In this document: piece by piece, positions 58,116 to 64,000 of the stretch
How positions within the stretch are numbered: position 1 is the stretch's first letter
Layout of the letters: each line of letters begins with the position of its first letter
DNA from: JANXYW01 sp031400455
Lineage (GTDB): Bacteria; Chloroflexota; Dehalococcoidia; DSTF01; JACRBR01
Length of the DNA stretch: 64,000 nt
Direction: 5' to 3'
Assembly (NCBI GenBank): GCA_031400455.1
Contig: JANNPX010000034.1
Span: 1-64,000, forward strand
Translations under genes and position numbers: made by a program
Notes under the pieces: model-generated
What the model was told of the DNA's origin: nothing
What the model saw: only the letters and a program-made list of their open reading frames with translations
Databases searched by the model: none

Positions 58116-58226
58116 GCGCCCACCCAGCCCCGCGGTCCAACAGATGTCCCAACGCTGGACGATGCTGATCTTGAGCCGAGCGCTTGTCGCCGGTGTTGAG
58201 AACGCGCATCTAGCTGAGAGGGACTC

Positions 58227-58844
58227 ATGAAGCGATTACACCTGGTTGCCGCGGCGCTGGCCGTCGCGGCGGTATGCGGTTTCGCCGTGCTGGCTCCGAT
58301 AGCGTCCGCGAACGGCGGCGGCAATGGCGGCGGCAACGGCGATCATGGCAAGGACAAGGACAAAGGGAAGAATGGCTTTCCGTTCGACAAGATCCCCGGA
58401 GTGCTCGACGCGGAGGGCGACGGCATCCAGGCTGCCGCGGGCGCGTTGAACATGGAACTCTGTGCGGAAGAAGGCCTCCTGCTGGTGAAGAAGGGGAACT
58501 CGACGATTAGCGAGGTCACGTCGACCGAGTCAGTCGAGTGGCTTGGGCTGATCGTCTACTTCGGGTTCACAGGCTGCGTCGAGATCTCTGGGGAGAAGGC
58601 CGCGGCGCTGGTCGTCGGCACGGGGCTGACGCTGCACGCCGAAGGCTTCGGCATCGCGTTCCTGAAGGGGACGGGCAGTTACACCAGCGATGGTGAGACG
58701 CACGAGGGATCGACTGAGGGCGTGGTCGTGAAGATTGGCTCGAAGCTCTTCGCCAAGCCGACGAAGACGCCGAAGCCGTCCGAGACGGATGTGCCTGAGC
58801 CGACGAGCACGCCAGAACCGGAGCCAACGGCCACGCCGACCTGA
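58227..58844 (+). CDS. Small secreted protein with Gly/Lys-rich start and Thr/Pro tail
   Basis: 205 residues; GAGAGG precedes ATG. Signal peptide to about residue 29 (LAPIASANGG). Then a Gly/Asn- and Lys/Asp-rich stretch (GGGNGGGNGDHGKDKDKGKN), a folded-looking domain (about 50-175) with GALNMELCAEEGLLLVKKGN and TGCVEISGEKAAALVVGTGL, two Cys that could pair, and a Thr/Pro tail (TKTPKPSETDVPEPTSTPEP). Not recognised. The domain might be a beta-barrel or adhesion unit. It shares the Thr/Pro-tail style with the membrane sigma factor and the lipoprotein at 62129. Strong terminator follows. Confidence 0.7.
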   Translation: MKRLHLVAAALAVAAVCGFAVLAPIASANGGGNGGGNGDHGKDKDKGKNGFPFDKIPGVLDAEGDGIQAAAGALNMELCAEEGLLLVKKGNSTISEVTSTESVEWLGLIVYFGFTGCVEISGEKAAALVVGTGLTLHAEGFGIAFLKGTGSYTSDGETHEGSTEGVVVKIGSKLFAKPTKTPKPSETDVPEPTSTPEPEPTATPT

Positions 58845-58864
58845 GGCGAAGCGAGCAGTACGGC

Positions 58865-58895
58865 AGAAGGGCGGCCACACTGGCCGCCCTTCTTG
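58865..58895. terminator. Bidirectional terminator
   Basis: AGAAGGGCGGCCA-CAC-TGGCCGCCCTTCT (58865-58893), a 13-bp perfect stem, with TG and a T-rich flank. It separates the convergent secreted-protein and glutaredoxin genes. Confidence 0.85.
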
Positions 58896-58913
58896 CTTCA
58901 CTTCGACTTACGG

Positions 58914-59213
58914 CTACTCGTCCAGGCGGGCGCCGTCGAGGTTCTCGCGCGGGTTGTACGGCTCGAATCCGAGCAGCTCGTCGATCGAAGCGTCGTCGAA
59001 GCCGATCACCGGCTCGCCATCGATGACCGTCACCGGAGAGCCTTGCGCGCCGAGCTTCATCAGTTCCTCGCGGGCGTCGGGATCCGTGTCGAGGTCGCGC
59101 TCGGTGTACTTCTGGCCGCGCGACTCAAGATGCAGGCGTACCATCTCCGAGAATTCGCAGAAGCCCTGCGAGTAGAGAACGACCGTGTGTTCGATGCTGG
59201 AGATGTTGGTCAT
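58914..59213 (-). CDS. Glutaredoxin-like protein, monothiol CxxS type
   Basis: 99 residues from ATG 59213 (MTNISSIEHTVVLYSQGF); longer frames upstream are not protein-like. Glutaredoxin fold with active site C19-E-F-S22 (CxxS, single thiol), the cis-Pro loop GSPVTVIDGEPVIGFDDASI and a C-terminal helix SIDELLGFEP. CxxS enzymes often work by a one-thiol mechanism or in iron-sulfur handling; CGFS of class II monothiol Grx is not present. ATG overlaps the stop of the DinB gene (ATGA), so the two are co-translated. Confidence 0.88.
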   Translation of the reverse strand: MTNISSIEHTVVLYSQGFCEFSEMVRLHLESRGQKYTERDLDTDPDAREELMKLGAQGSPVTVIDGEPVIGFDDASIDELLGFEPYNPRENLDGARLDE

Positions 59214-59689
59214 GCGTTCTGCAGCGCGAGGTCCCGCGTCAGCTCCAGGTGTCCGAGGTGCAGCGCCGCGTGCTCTACGACGTGCAGCAGCGCGTAGCGG
59301 GGCGTGATCTCCTGCGCGGTGCGGCTGCCGCCCCACAGCTCCTGCGGTGGCACAAAGCGCCGCTCGAGCTGTACCGGCGTCATCGCGCCGAGCGCGTCGG
59401 CTACCTGCGCCGTCAGGCTCGCGAGATCGTCGCGGAGGCGCTGCGCGTCGGCGCCGCTCGCCGCGAATTCGGCGGGGCGGTCGCGGCGCATCGGCTGGCC
59501 GCAGGCTATGCCGAGCACCCAGGCGCGCGCGTTGCCGAGCGTGTGCGCTGCGAGCGCGTAGGCGCTGTTGCCTTCGGCGACGGTCGGGCGCCAGTTGATC
59601 TGCGCTTCCGTCAACCCGTCCAGGCAGCCGACGACGGCTTCAAGCCGCGTCCGTATCGATTCCTCGTACGAGGCGATCTCTGCGTTCAT
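59210..59689 (-). CDS. DinB-family protein
   Basis: 159 residues. Four-helix-bundle DinB/YfiT-like pattern: SYEESIRTRLEAVVGCLDGL, the first metal-site His in AYALAAHTLGNARAWVLG, and two further His in LLHVVEHAALHLGHLELTRD, the usual three-His set for Ni/Zn. Such proteins include bacillithiol- and mycothiol-transferring enzymes, so a thiol-transferase role is possible; nothing here fixes the thiol. It leads an ATGA-coupled pair with a glutaredoxin-like gene, which supports a redox or detoxification role. Confidence 0.9.
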   Translation of the reverse strand: MNAEIASYEESIRTRLEAVVGCLDGLTEAQINWRPTVAEGNSAYALAAHTLGNARAWVLGIACGQPMRRDRPAEFAASGADAQRLRDDLASLTAQVADALGAMTPVQLERRFVPPQELWGGSRTAQEITPRYALLHVVEHAALHLGHLELTRDLALQNA

Positions 59690-59762
59690 GCGGTCATCAT
59701 AACGCGCGGAAGTCGATCAATCACGGCGGGGCGCTGCAAGCGTTCGGCGATATACTGAGGTC

Positions 59763-60095
59763 GTGAAGACGCGATTCAAGTGGCACCGGTTGCTTGTGAA
59801 CCCGACGACGCGCATCGAATCGATCGATGGCGATGTCGTGCGGCTTCAGGTCGATGGGCTGGTGTGCAGTTCGGTGTGCGCGGTGCGTACGAAGCAGTCG
59901 CTGGAGCGGCTGCCGGGCGTGCGTCGCGTGCGCGTCGACTTCGACGCGGGTGTGGCGACAATCGAAGGTACGCCGCATGATGCCGCGACGTACGAGCGCG
60001 CGGTAACGGGCATGGTGGCCGGCCGGTGGAGCCGTCGCGCACTCGAAGCGGTCGCGCGTCGATGGCCGCGGGTGCTGCGGAGGCGCGCGGCATGA
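59763..60095 (+). CDS. Heavy-metal-associated (HMA-like) domain protein
   Basis: 110 residues from GTG 59763. An HMA-like ferredoxin fold (about 22-82) with C35 and C39 in DGLVCSSVCAVRTKQSLERL, then LPGVRRVRVDFDAGVATIEG, the standard strand-loop-strand. The metal site is CxxxC instead of CxxC, so binding may differ from copper chaperones. The C-terminal part is very basic (WSRRALEAVARRWPRVLRRR). Its stop overlaps the endonuclease IV ATG (ATGA). Confidence 0.75.
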   Translation: MKTRFKWHRLLVNPTTRIESIDGDVVRLQVDGLVCSSVCAVRTKQSLERLPGVRRVRVDFDAGVATIEGTPHDAATYERAVTGMVAGRWSRRALEAVARRWPRVLRRRAA

Positions 60096-61033
60096 AGATT
60101 GGCGGACACGTATCGACGGCGGGCGGGCTGCACACGGGCTTCGAGCGCGGTGCGGCGATTGGGGCGGAGTGCCTGCAGATCTTCGAGTCGGCGCCGCAGC
60201 AGTGGGGCACGTCGAAGGTCGATGACGACGGCGTGAAGCTGTTTCGCGAGACGATGGAGGCTTCCGGTATCGGCCCGGTATTCATCCACGGCAAGTACCT
60301 GATGAATCTCGCCAGCGCCGACCCCAAGATCTTCAAGACATCGACCAGCACGCTGCGCAGCACGATGAACATCGCTGGACGTATTGGCGCGCGCGGCGTG
60401 ATCTTTCACACGGGGAGCCACAAAGGCATGGGGCTCGACGCGGTGTTCGAGCAGATCTGCGATGCCGCGACGGCCGTCCTGGCCGAGACGCCGGACGACG
60501 TGCTGATGATCTTCGAGAACTCGGCCGGTCACGGCGATACGATCGGCGGCAAGTTCGAGGAGCTGGGCGAGATGCTACGGCGCATCGACAGCCCACGTGC
60601 GAAGGTATGCATCGACACTTGCCACGCGTTTGCTGCCGGTTATGACGTCAGCAACGAGGCAGGCGTCGCCGCTGCGATGGCGCAGCTCGAGTCGACGATC
60701 GGTGCGGCGAACATCGCGGCAGTGCACCTCAACGACTCGAAGACGCCGCTGGGCGCGGGGCGCGACCTGCACGAGAACATCGGTGAAGGTCACATCGGGC
60801 GCGCTGGATTCGAGGCGATGCTGGCGCATCCGGCGTTCGCCGACGTGCCGCTGCTGCTCGAAGTGCCGGGCTACAAGATCGATGGCGCGGGCAAGGGCCC
60901 GGACAAGCCGAACATCGACCTGGTGAAGGAGATCCGCGCGCAGGTCACGGGCGGATCGGCGCCGGCCTCCGCGGCGAGATCGCCGGCGAAGAAGGCCCCG
61001 GCGAAGAAGAAAGCGCCCGCGACGAAGAAGTAA
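60092..61033 (+). CDS. nfo: Endonuclease IV with basic tail
   Basis: 313 residues. TIM-barrel AP endonuclease with tri-zinc ligands in KIGGHVSTAGGLHTGFERGA (His), VFIHGKYLMNLA (His), VIFHTGSHKGMG, MIFENSAGHGDTIGG (Glu), VCIDTCHAFAAGYDV (Asp-His), AVHLNDSKTPLGAGRDLHEN and EGHIGRAGF, and LLLEVPGYKIDG (Glu). It cuts the DNA backbone at abasic sites. Residues ~292-313 are a Lys/Ala/Pro-rich tail (SPAKKAPAKKKAPATKK), like histone H1 tails, not usual for Nfo; it may add DNA affinity. Start ATG 60092 overlaps the HMA gene stop. Confidence 0.93.
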   Translation: MKIGGHVSTAGGLHTGFERGAAIGAECLQIFESAPQQWGTSKVDDDGVKLFRETMEASGIGPVFIHGKYLMNLASADPKIFKTSTSTLRSTMNIAGRIGARGVIFHTGSHKGMGLDAVFEQICDAATAVLAETPDDVLMIFENSAGHGDTIGGKFEELGEMLRRIDSPRAKVCIDTCHAFAAGYDVSNEAGVAAAMAQLESTIGAANIAAVHLNDSKTPLGAGRDLHENIGEGHIGRAGFEAMLAHPAFADVPLLLEVPGYKIDGAGKGPDKPNIDLVKEIRAQVTGGSAPASAARSPAKKAPAKKKAPATKK

Positions 61034-61043
61034 CGGCTCGCGG

Positions 61044-61964
61044 TCAGGCGACGCCGCTCAGCACCCCATCCGGAATCTTCACGTCGTACAGCGCGGCGAG
61101 CAGCGTGAAGAACGCCGTGACGGCGCGCGTCTGCTTGCGATTCTTGCGGAAGATGAGCGAGATCTGGCGGCCGGGCATCGTTGCGTTCGTGATCGCGACG
61201 GGGCAAAGAGTGCCCTGCGCGAACTCGCGCTCCGTAGATACTTTAGGCAGCAGGGCGATGCCCAGGCCCTCCTCGACCATCTTCTTCGTTGCCTCGATGG
61301 TGTCGAGTTCCATGAGCGTGTGCGGGACGATGCCGTGCTGACGGAAGACGCCCTGGATGAGCTGGCTGTAGCTGGAGCCCTTGTCGAAGAGGATCAGCGG
61401 CTCTCGGCCGACTTCTTCGAGTGCGGCGGTGCGCGCCTTCGCGAAGCGGTGCTGCGGTGACGCCGCGAGCACGAGATCATCCTCGTAGAGCGGCACGGTG
61501 ACGATCTCGGCGTGATGCACCGTGCGCTCGAGTGCGCAGTGCACGTCGTCCGAGAGCACCATCTGCAGGACCTGGTCGGAGCGGCCCGTATGCACGCTCA
61601 CCTCGACGCCGGGATACGTGGTGCAGTACTGCTTGAGGATCTTCGGCAAGACGTACGTGCTGACGGTCAACGCGCAGCCGAGCTTGAGCGAGCCGATGTC
61701 CAGGTTCCGCATGCCGTCCAGGGCGTCGCGACCCTCCTGTAGCGCCTTGAGCGCGCGCCGCGCGAACGGCAGGAACGTCGTGCCCATTTCGGTCAGGCGG
61801 ACGCCGCGGCCGTTGCGCTCGAACAGCGCTTCGCCGAGATCGCGCTCTAGCGACTGGATGCGGGCCGTCACCGACGGTTGCGTGAGGAACAGGGCGTCCG
61901 CCGCTTTGCTGAAGGAGCGGTGCTGGGCGACCTGCACGAACGCCTCGACCTGTCCGAGGTCCAA
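61044..61964 (-). CDS. LysR-family transcriptional regulator
   Basis: 306 residues. The winged helix-turn-helix is at about 1-60 (QVEAFVQVAQHRSFSKAADA, LFLTQPSVTARIQSLERDLG then EALFERNGRGVRLTEMG). The effector domain (about 90-295) has the two-lobed periplasmic-binding-like pattern, e.g. LKLGCALTVSTYVLPKILKQ, LILFDKGSSYSQLIQGVF and MVEEGLGIALLPKVSTER. Cys- or aromatic-ligand identity cannot be read. It is not divergent from an obvious target within the window; the lipoprotein gene upstream is on the same strand. A target close by cannot be named. Confidence 0.93.
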   Translation of the reverse strand: MDLGQVEAFVQVAQHRSFSKAADALFLTQPSVTARIQSLERDLGEALFERNGRGVRLTEMGTTFLPFARRALKALQEGRDALDGMRNLDIGSLKLGCALTVSTYVLPKILKQYCTTYPGVEVSVHTGRSDQVLQMVLSDDVHCALERTVHHAEIVTVPLYEDDLVLAASPQHRFAKARTAALEEVGREPLILFDKGSSYSQLIQGVFRQHGIVPHTLMELDTIEATKKMVEEGLGIALLPKVSTEREFAQGTLCPVAITNATMPGRQISLIFRKNRKQTRAVTAFFTLLAALYDVKIPDGVLSGVA

Positions 61965-62128
61965 TGATGTGCCTTATGCTACGCCGCCGATCCCGGCGGG
62001 AGGTGCGGGCTGGGTCGCCTGAAGTATCGGCCCTGTCTATGAGAACCGTAGTGTGCCACCGATTGTCGTCGATTGCAATAGGATCGGCGCGATCAAACCC
62101 ACCGTCCGTCAGCCGAACGTAACGGGCT

Positions 62129-62641
62129 CTAGCGGATGCCGCTGTCGTAGGCGATCTCGACCGCCGTGAAGCCTCCAGCTGCGACGGTCGCCGTCTGCTC
62201 CTGAGCCGTTGGCGGTGTGCCGGCCGATTGCGGGACGAGTCTGTAGACGCCGGGTGGCAGGGCGAGATGGAACCGCCCATCGGCGTCTGAACGCGCTTCT
62301 GCGACCTTGCGCCCCGCCGCGTCGAGCACGGCGATCGATGCCTCGTATGGGCGGTCCGGGCAGGGGCTTTCGATGCGTTCCACCGGACAGGTCGGACCGA
62401 TTGTCACGGTGCCGTCGATGCCGGACTCACCGGACGGCTGTGGCGTCGGGGTGGTGGTCGATTCCGGCGTTCGTATGGCGGCTGGCGCGGTGGCTGTGGG
62501 TGCGGAAGGCGACGCCGTGCGGGTGGGTGCCGCGGCGGTCGCCGTCCGCTGAGGCGTCAACGTCGGCGATGCGTCGCCGCCATCACACCCCGCTAGGGCG
62601 AGCGCGCTACCAATCGCGATGACTACTGCGAACGTACGCAT
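62129..62641 (-). CDS. Lipoprotein with carboxypeptidase-regulatory-like domain
   Basis: 170 residues from ATG 62641, preceded by GAGGAGG. The signal ends at the lipobox LALAGC (Cys19), so it is lipid-anchored outside the cell. Thr/Pro/Ala-rich linker (about 25-70). Then a small beta-sandwich-like domain (about 72-165): GIDGTVTIGPTCPVERIESP, YEASIAVLDAAGRKVAEARS, DADGRFHLALPPGVYRLVPQ and FTAVEIAYDSGIR, the pattern of CarboxypepD_reg or prealbumin-like domains. Its partner is unknown. The long heptamer array (62690-62766) lies just upstream, between this gene and aspS. Confidence 0.85.
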   Translation of the reverse strand: MRTFAVVIAIGSALALAGCDGGDASPTLTPQRTATAAAPTRTASPSAPTATAPAAIRTPESTTTPTPQPSGESGIDGTVTIGPTCPVERIESPCPDRPYEASIAVLDAAGRKVAEARSDADGRFHLALPPGVYRLVPQSAGTPPTAQEQTATVAAGGFTAVEIAYDSGIR

Positions 62642-62689
62642 CGGCGCTCCTCCTCTGCAAAGTATGACGCCCGTGAGCCCCTGCTGGTT

Positions 62690-62766
62690 CCCGCTTCCCG
62701 TCTCCCGTCTCCCGTCTCCCGTCTCCCGTCTCCCGCTTCCCGCTTCCCGCTTCCCGCTTCCCGCTT
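62690..62766. repeat. 7-bp-period array, CCCGTCT/CCCGCTT type, 11 units
   Basis: Eleven perfect heptamers: one CCCGCTT, five CCCGTCT, five CCCGCTT, ending in CCATCG. It is the longest heptamer array of the window. It lies between the divergent lipoprotein and aspS genes, ending 54 bp before the aspS start. Confidence 0.97.
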
Positions 62767-62819
62767 CCATCGCCCCCCGATACACTGCGGAATCCAGCGG
62801 CAATCCAGCGGGAGCAGAT

Positions 62820-64000
62820 ATGTACAAGACCGATTATTGCGGCGACCTTCGCGCATCCGATGCGGGCAAAGATGTCGTGCTGGCGGGGTGGGTGCACCGG
62901 CGCCGCGACCACGGCGGGCTTATCTTCGTCGATCTGCGCGACAGCCGCGGCCTGATGCAGGTCGTCTTTGCGCCCGAGGAAGCGGCGGCTCATGCCGTCG
63001 CCAGCGAGGCGCGAGGGGAGTACGTGCTCCGCGTGACCGGGACGATCCAGCTTCGCCGTGCCGGCACCGAGAACGACAAGATGGCGACCGGTGAGATCGA
63101 GTTGCGCGCGACGGCGGCCGAGATTCTGAACACGGCAAAGACGCCCCCGTTCTACATCAATGAGGAGTCGGACGTCGACGAGCAGCTGAGGCTGAAGCAC
63201 CGCTACCTGGACCTGCGCCGCGAGCGGATGCACAACAACATGGTGATCCGCGCAAAGGTGGTGAAGTACATCCGCGACTTCCTCACCGACCGCGACTTCC
63301 TTGAGATCGAGACGCCGGTGCTTGCCAACCCGACGCCGGAGGGGGCGCGCGACTACCTGGTGCCCAGCCGCGTCCATCCGGGCAACTTCTACGCGTTGCC
63401 GCAATCGCCCCAGCAGTTCAAGCAGTTGCTGATGGTGGCGGGGTTCGAGCGCTACTTCCAGATCGCGCGCTGCTACCGCGACGAGGACCTGCGCGCGGAT
63501 CGGCAGCCGGAGTTCACGCAGCTCGACCTGGAGATGAGCTTCGTCGAGCAGAACGACATCCTGGACCTGATGGAGGAGCTCTACAACGGCATCGCGACTG
63601 CGGTACGGCCCGACCTGAACGTACCGAAGCCGTGGCCCCGTATCACGTACGCGGAGTCGATGCGCCGCTTCGGCACCGACAAGCCGGACCTGCGCTTCGG
63701 GATGGAGTTAGTCGACTTCACGAACGCCGTGCGCGGTACCGAGTTCGTCGTCTTCCAGAGCGCCGTTGACAGCGGCGGCAGCGTAGAAGGCATCTGCGTG
63801 CCGGGCGGGGCGGAGTTCTCGCGCAAAGAGATCGACGCGCTGACGGAGACCGCGAAGCAACTCGGAGCGAAGGGGCTCGTCACGATCGCCTTCACGACGG
63901 CGCCGGATGTGGCGACCGACGAGAGCGTGAAGGCGCCAGCGCTCAAGTTCCTCGGCATCGACATGGTGCGTTTGATCGGACGACTGGCGGGCGCGAACGC
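62820..64000 (+). CDS. aspS: Aspartyl-tRNA synthetase, 5' part
   Basis: 393 codons from ATG 62820 (ribosome site GGGAG) to the window edge, where the frame is still open. N-terminal OB-fold anticodon-binding domain (about 1-105): VVLAGWVHRRRDHGGLIFVD, LRDSRGLMQVVF. Class II catalytic domain: motif 1 region KVVKYIRDFLTDRDFLEIET, PTPEGARDYLVPSR, LPQSPQQFKQLLMVAG, motif 2 FQIARCYRDEDLRADRQPEF and FTQLDLEMSFV. The GAD insertion domain (about 290-390) begins and is cut by the edge. It should charge tRNA-Asp; whether it also charges tRNA-Asn cannot be judged from this part. Confidence 0.96.
   Translation, partial: MYKTDYCGDLRASDAGKDVVLAGWVHRRRDHGGLIFVDLRDSRGLMQVVFAPEEAAAHAVASEARGEYVLRVTGTIQLRRAGTENDKMATGEIELRATAAEILNTAKTPPFYINEESDVDEQLRLKHRYLDLRRERMHNNMVIRAKVVKYIRDFLTDRDFLEIETPVLANPTPEGARDYLVPSRVHPGNFYALPQSPQQFKQLLMVAGFERYFQIARCYRDEDLRADRQPEFTQLDLEMSFVEQNDILDLMEELYNGIATAVRPDLNVPKPWPRITYAESMRRFGTDKPDLRFGMELVDFTNAVRGTEFVVFQSAVDSGGSVEGICVPGGAEFSRKEIDALTETAKQLGAKGLVTIAFTTAPDVATDESVKAPALKFLGIDMVRLIGRLAGAN

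Noticed and set aside
62690..62766. Possible CRISPR array
   Set aside because: Units are 7 bp without spacers and no cas genes are in the window.
62607..63404. 265-codon minus-strand frame over the aspS start
   Set aside because: It crosses the heptamer array and is antisense to clear AspRS coding sequence; the real minus-strand gene is the lipoprotein ending upstream at 62641.

Overview
The window is GC-rich bacterial chromosome, densely packed, with many GTG/TTG starts and frequent ATGA or GTGA overlaps between genes. Several exported or membrane proteins carry long Thr/Pro-rich tails. DUF4331, DUF2007, NnrS and DUF1786 genes sit beside ordinary housekeeping genes. This suits Chloroflexota, perhaps a Dehalococcoidia-like lineage; that placement is inference from gene content and style, since no rRNA is present. 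There is no prophage, CRISPR array or plasmid module. One tRNA gene, tRNA-Ser(GCT), is present.

Layout. 1-5.1 kb: end of an NDP-forming acyl-CoA synthetase, a DUF1786 protein, a 46-residue membrane peptide behind an operator-rich promoter, a membrane-tethered ECF sigma factor and a membrane diguanylate cyclase. 5.4-12.7 kb: a Nudix hydrolase, a phosphotransferase with a hypothetical partner, and a 1655-residue GAF/PAS/GGDEF/HD-GYP sensor. 12.7-15.9 kb: tRNA-Ser, DUF2007 and VOC proteins, then a response-regulator cluster whose leaders carry TAGGGG-N4-CCCCTA-like palindromes. 16-23.5 kb: metabolic and envelope genes (isocitrate lyase/PEP mutase family, nitroreductase, enoyl-CoA hydratase, GT39-type glycosyltransferase, CNNM/CorC protein, glmU). 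23.7-28.8 kb: a head-to-tail deletion remnant of an alpha/beta hydrolase-cyclase gene, the intact cyclase, a beta-propeller/membrane protein with an M50-like motif, a methyltransferase and an arylamine N-acetyltransferase. 28.9-40.4 kb: alaS, a small detoxification-like module, and the ruvX-mltG-aroE / aroC-aroK-aroB stretch, with a broken REP-associated tyrosine transposase between aroE and aroC. 40.4-50.7 kb: DUF402, an alcohol dehydrogenase, an orphan secretion-type ATPase, an FAD monooxygenase plus hydratase, GAPDH, NnrS, an MMPL transporter and a cold-shock protein. 51-64 kb: pheS-pheT, a frameshifted DUF4331 gene with a TPR protein and a small secreted protein, glutaredoxin/DinB, an HMA protein with endonuclease IV, a LysR regulator, a lipoprotein and the start of aspS.

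Themes. Signalling is heavy: two GGDEF proteins, one also with HD-GYP, a class III cyclase, two response regulators and an ECF sigma factor whose anti-sigma-like zinc finger, membrane anchor and extracellular tail are on one chain. The shikimate genes aroE, aroC, aroK and aroB are nearly contiguous and probably co-expressed.

The intergenic DNA is the most unusual part. It holds at least nine arrays with a 7-bp period, arrays with a 9-bp period that begin directly after GGAACC, REP-like hairpins with a GTAG or GTAC foot, a hairpin family led by CTCACCCCGGCC, and a 104-bp tandem duplication. One 9-bp-period array lies in frame inside alaS, just before its zinc-binding editing motif, and one hairpin lies inside the transposase gene and contains its premature stop.
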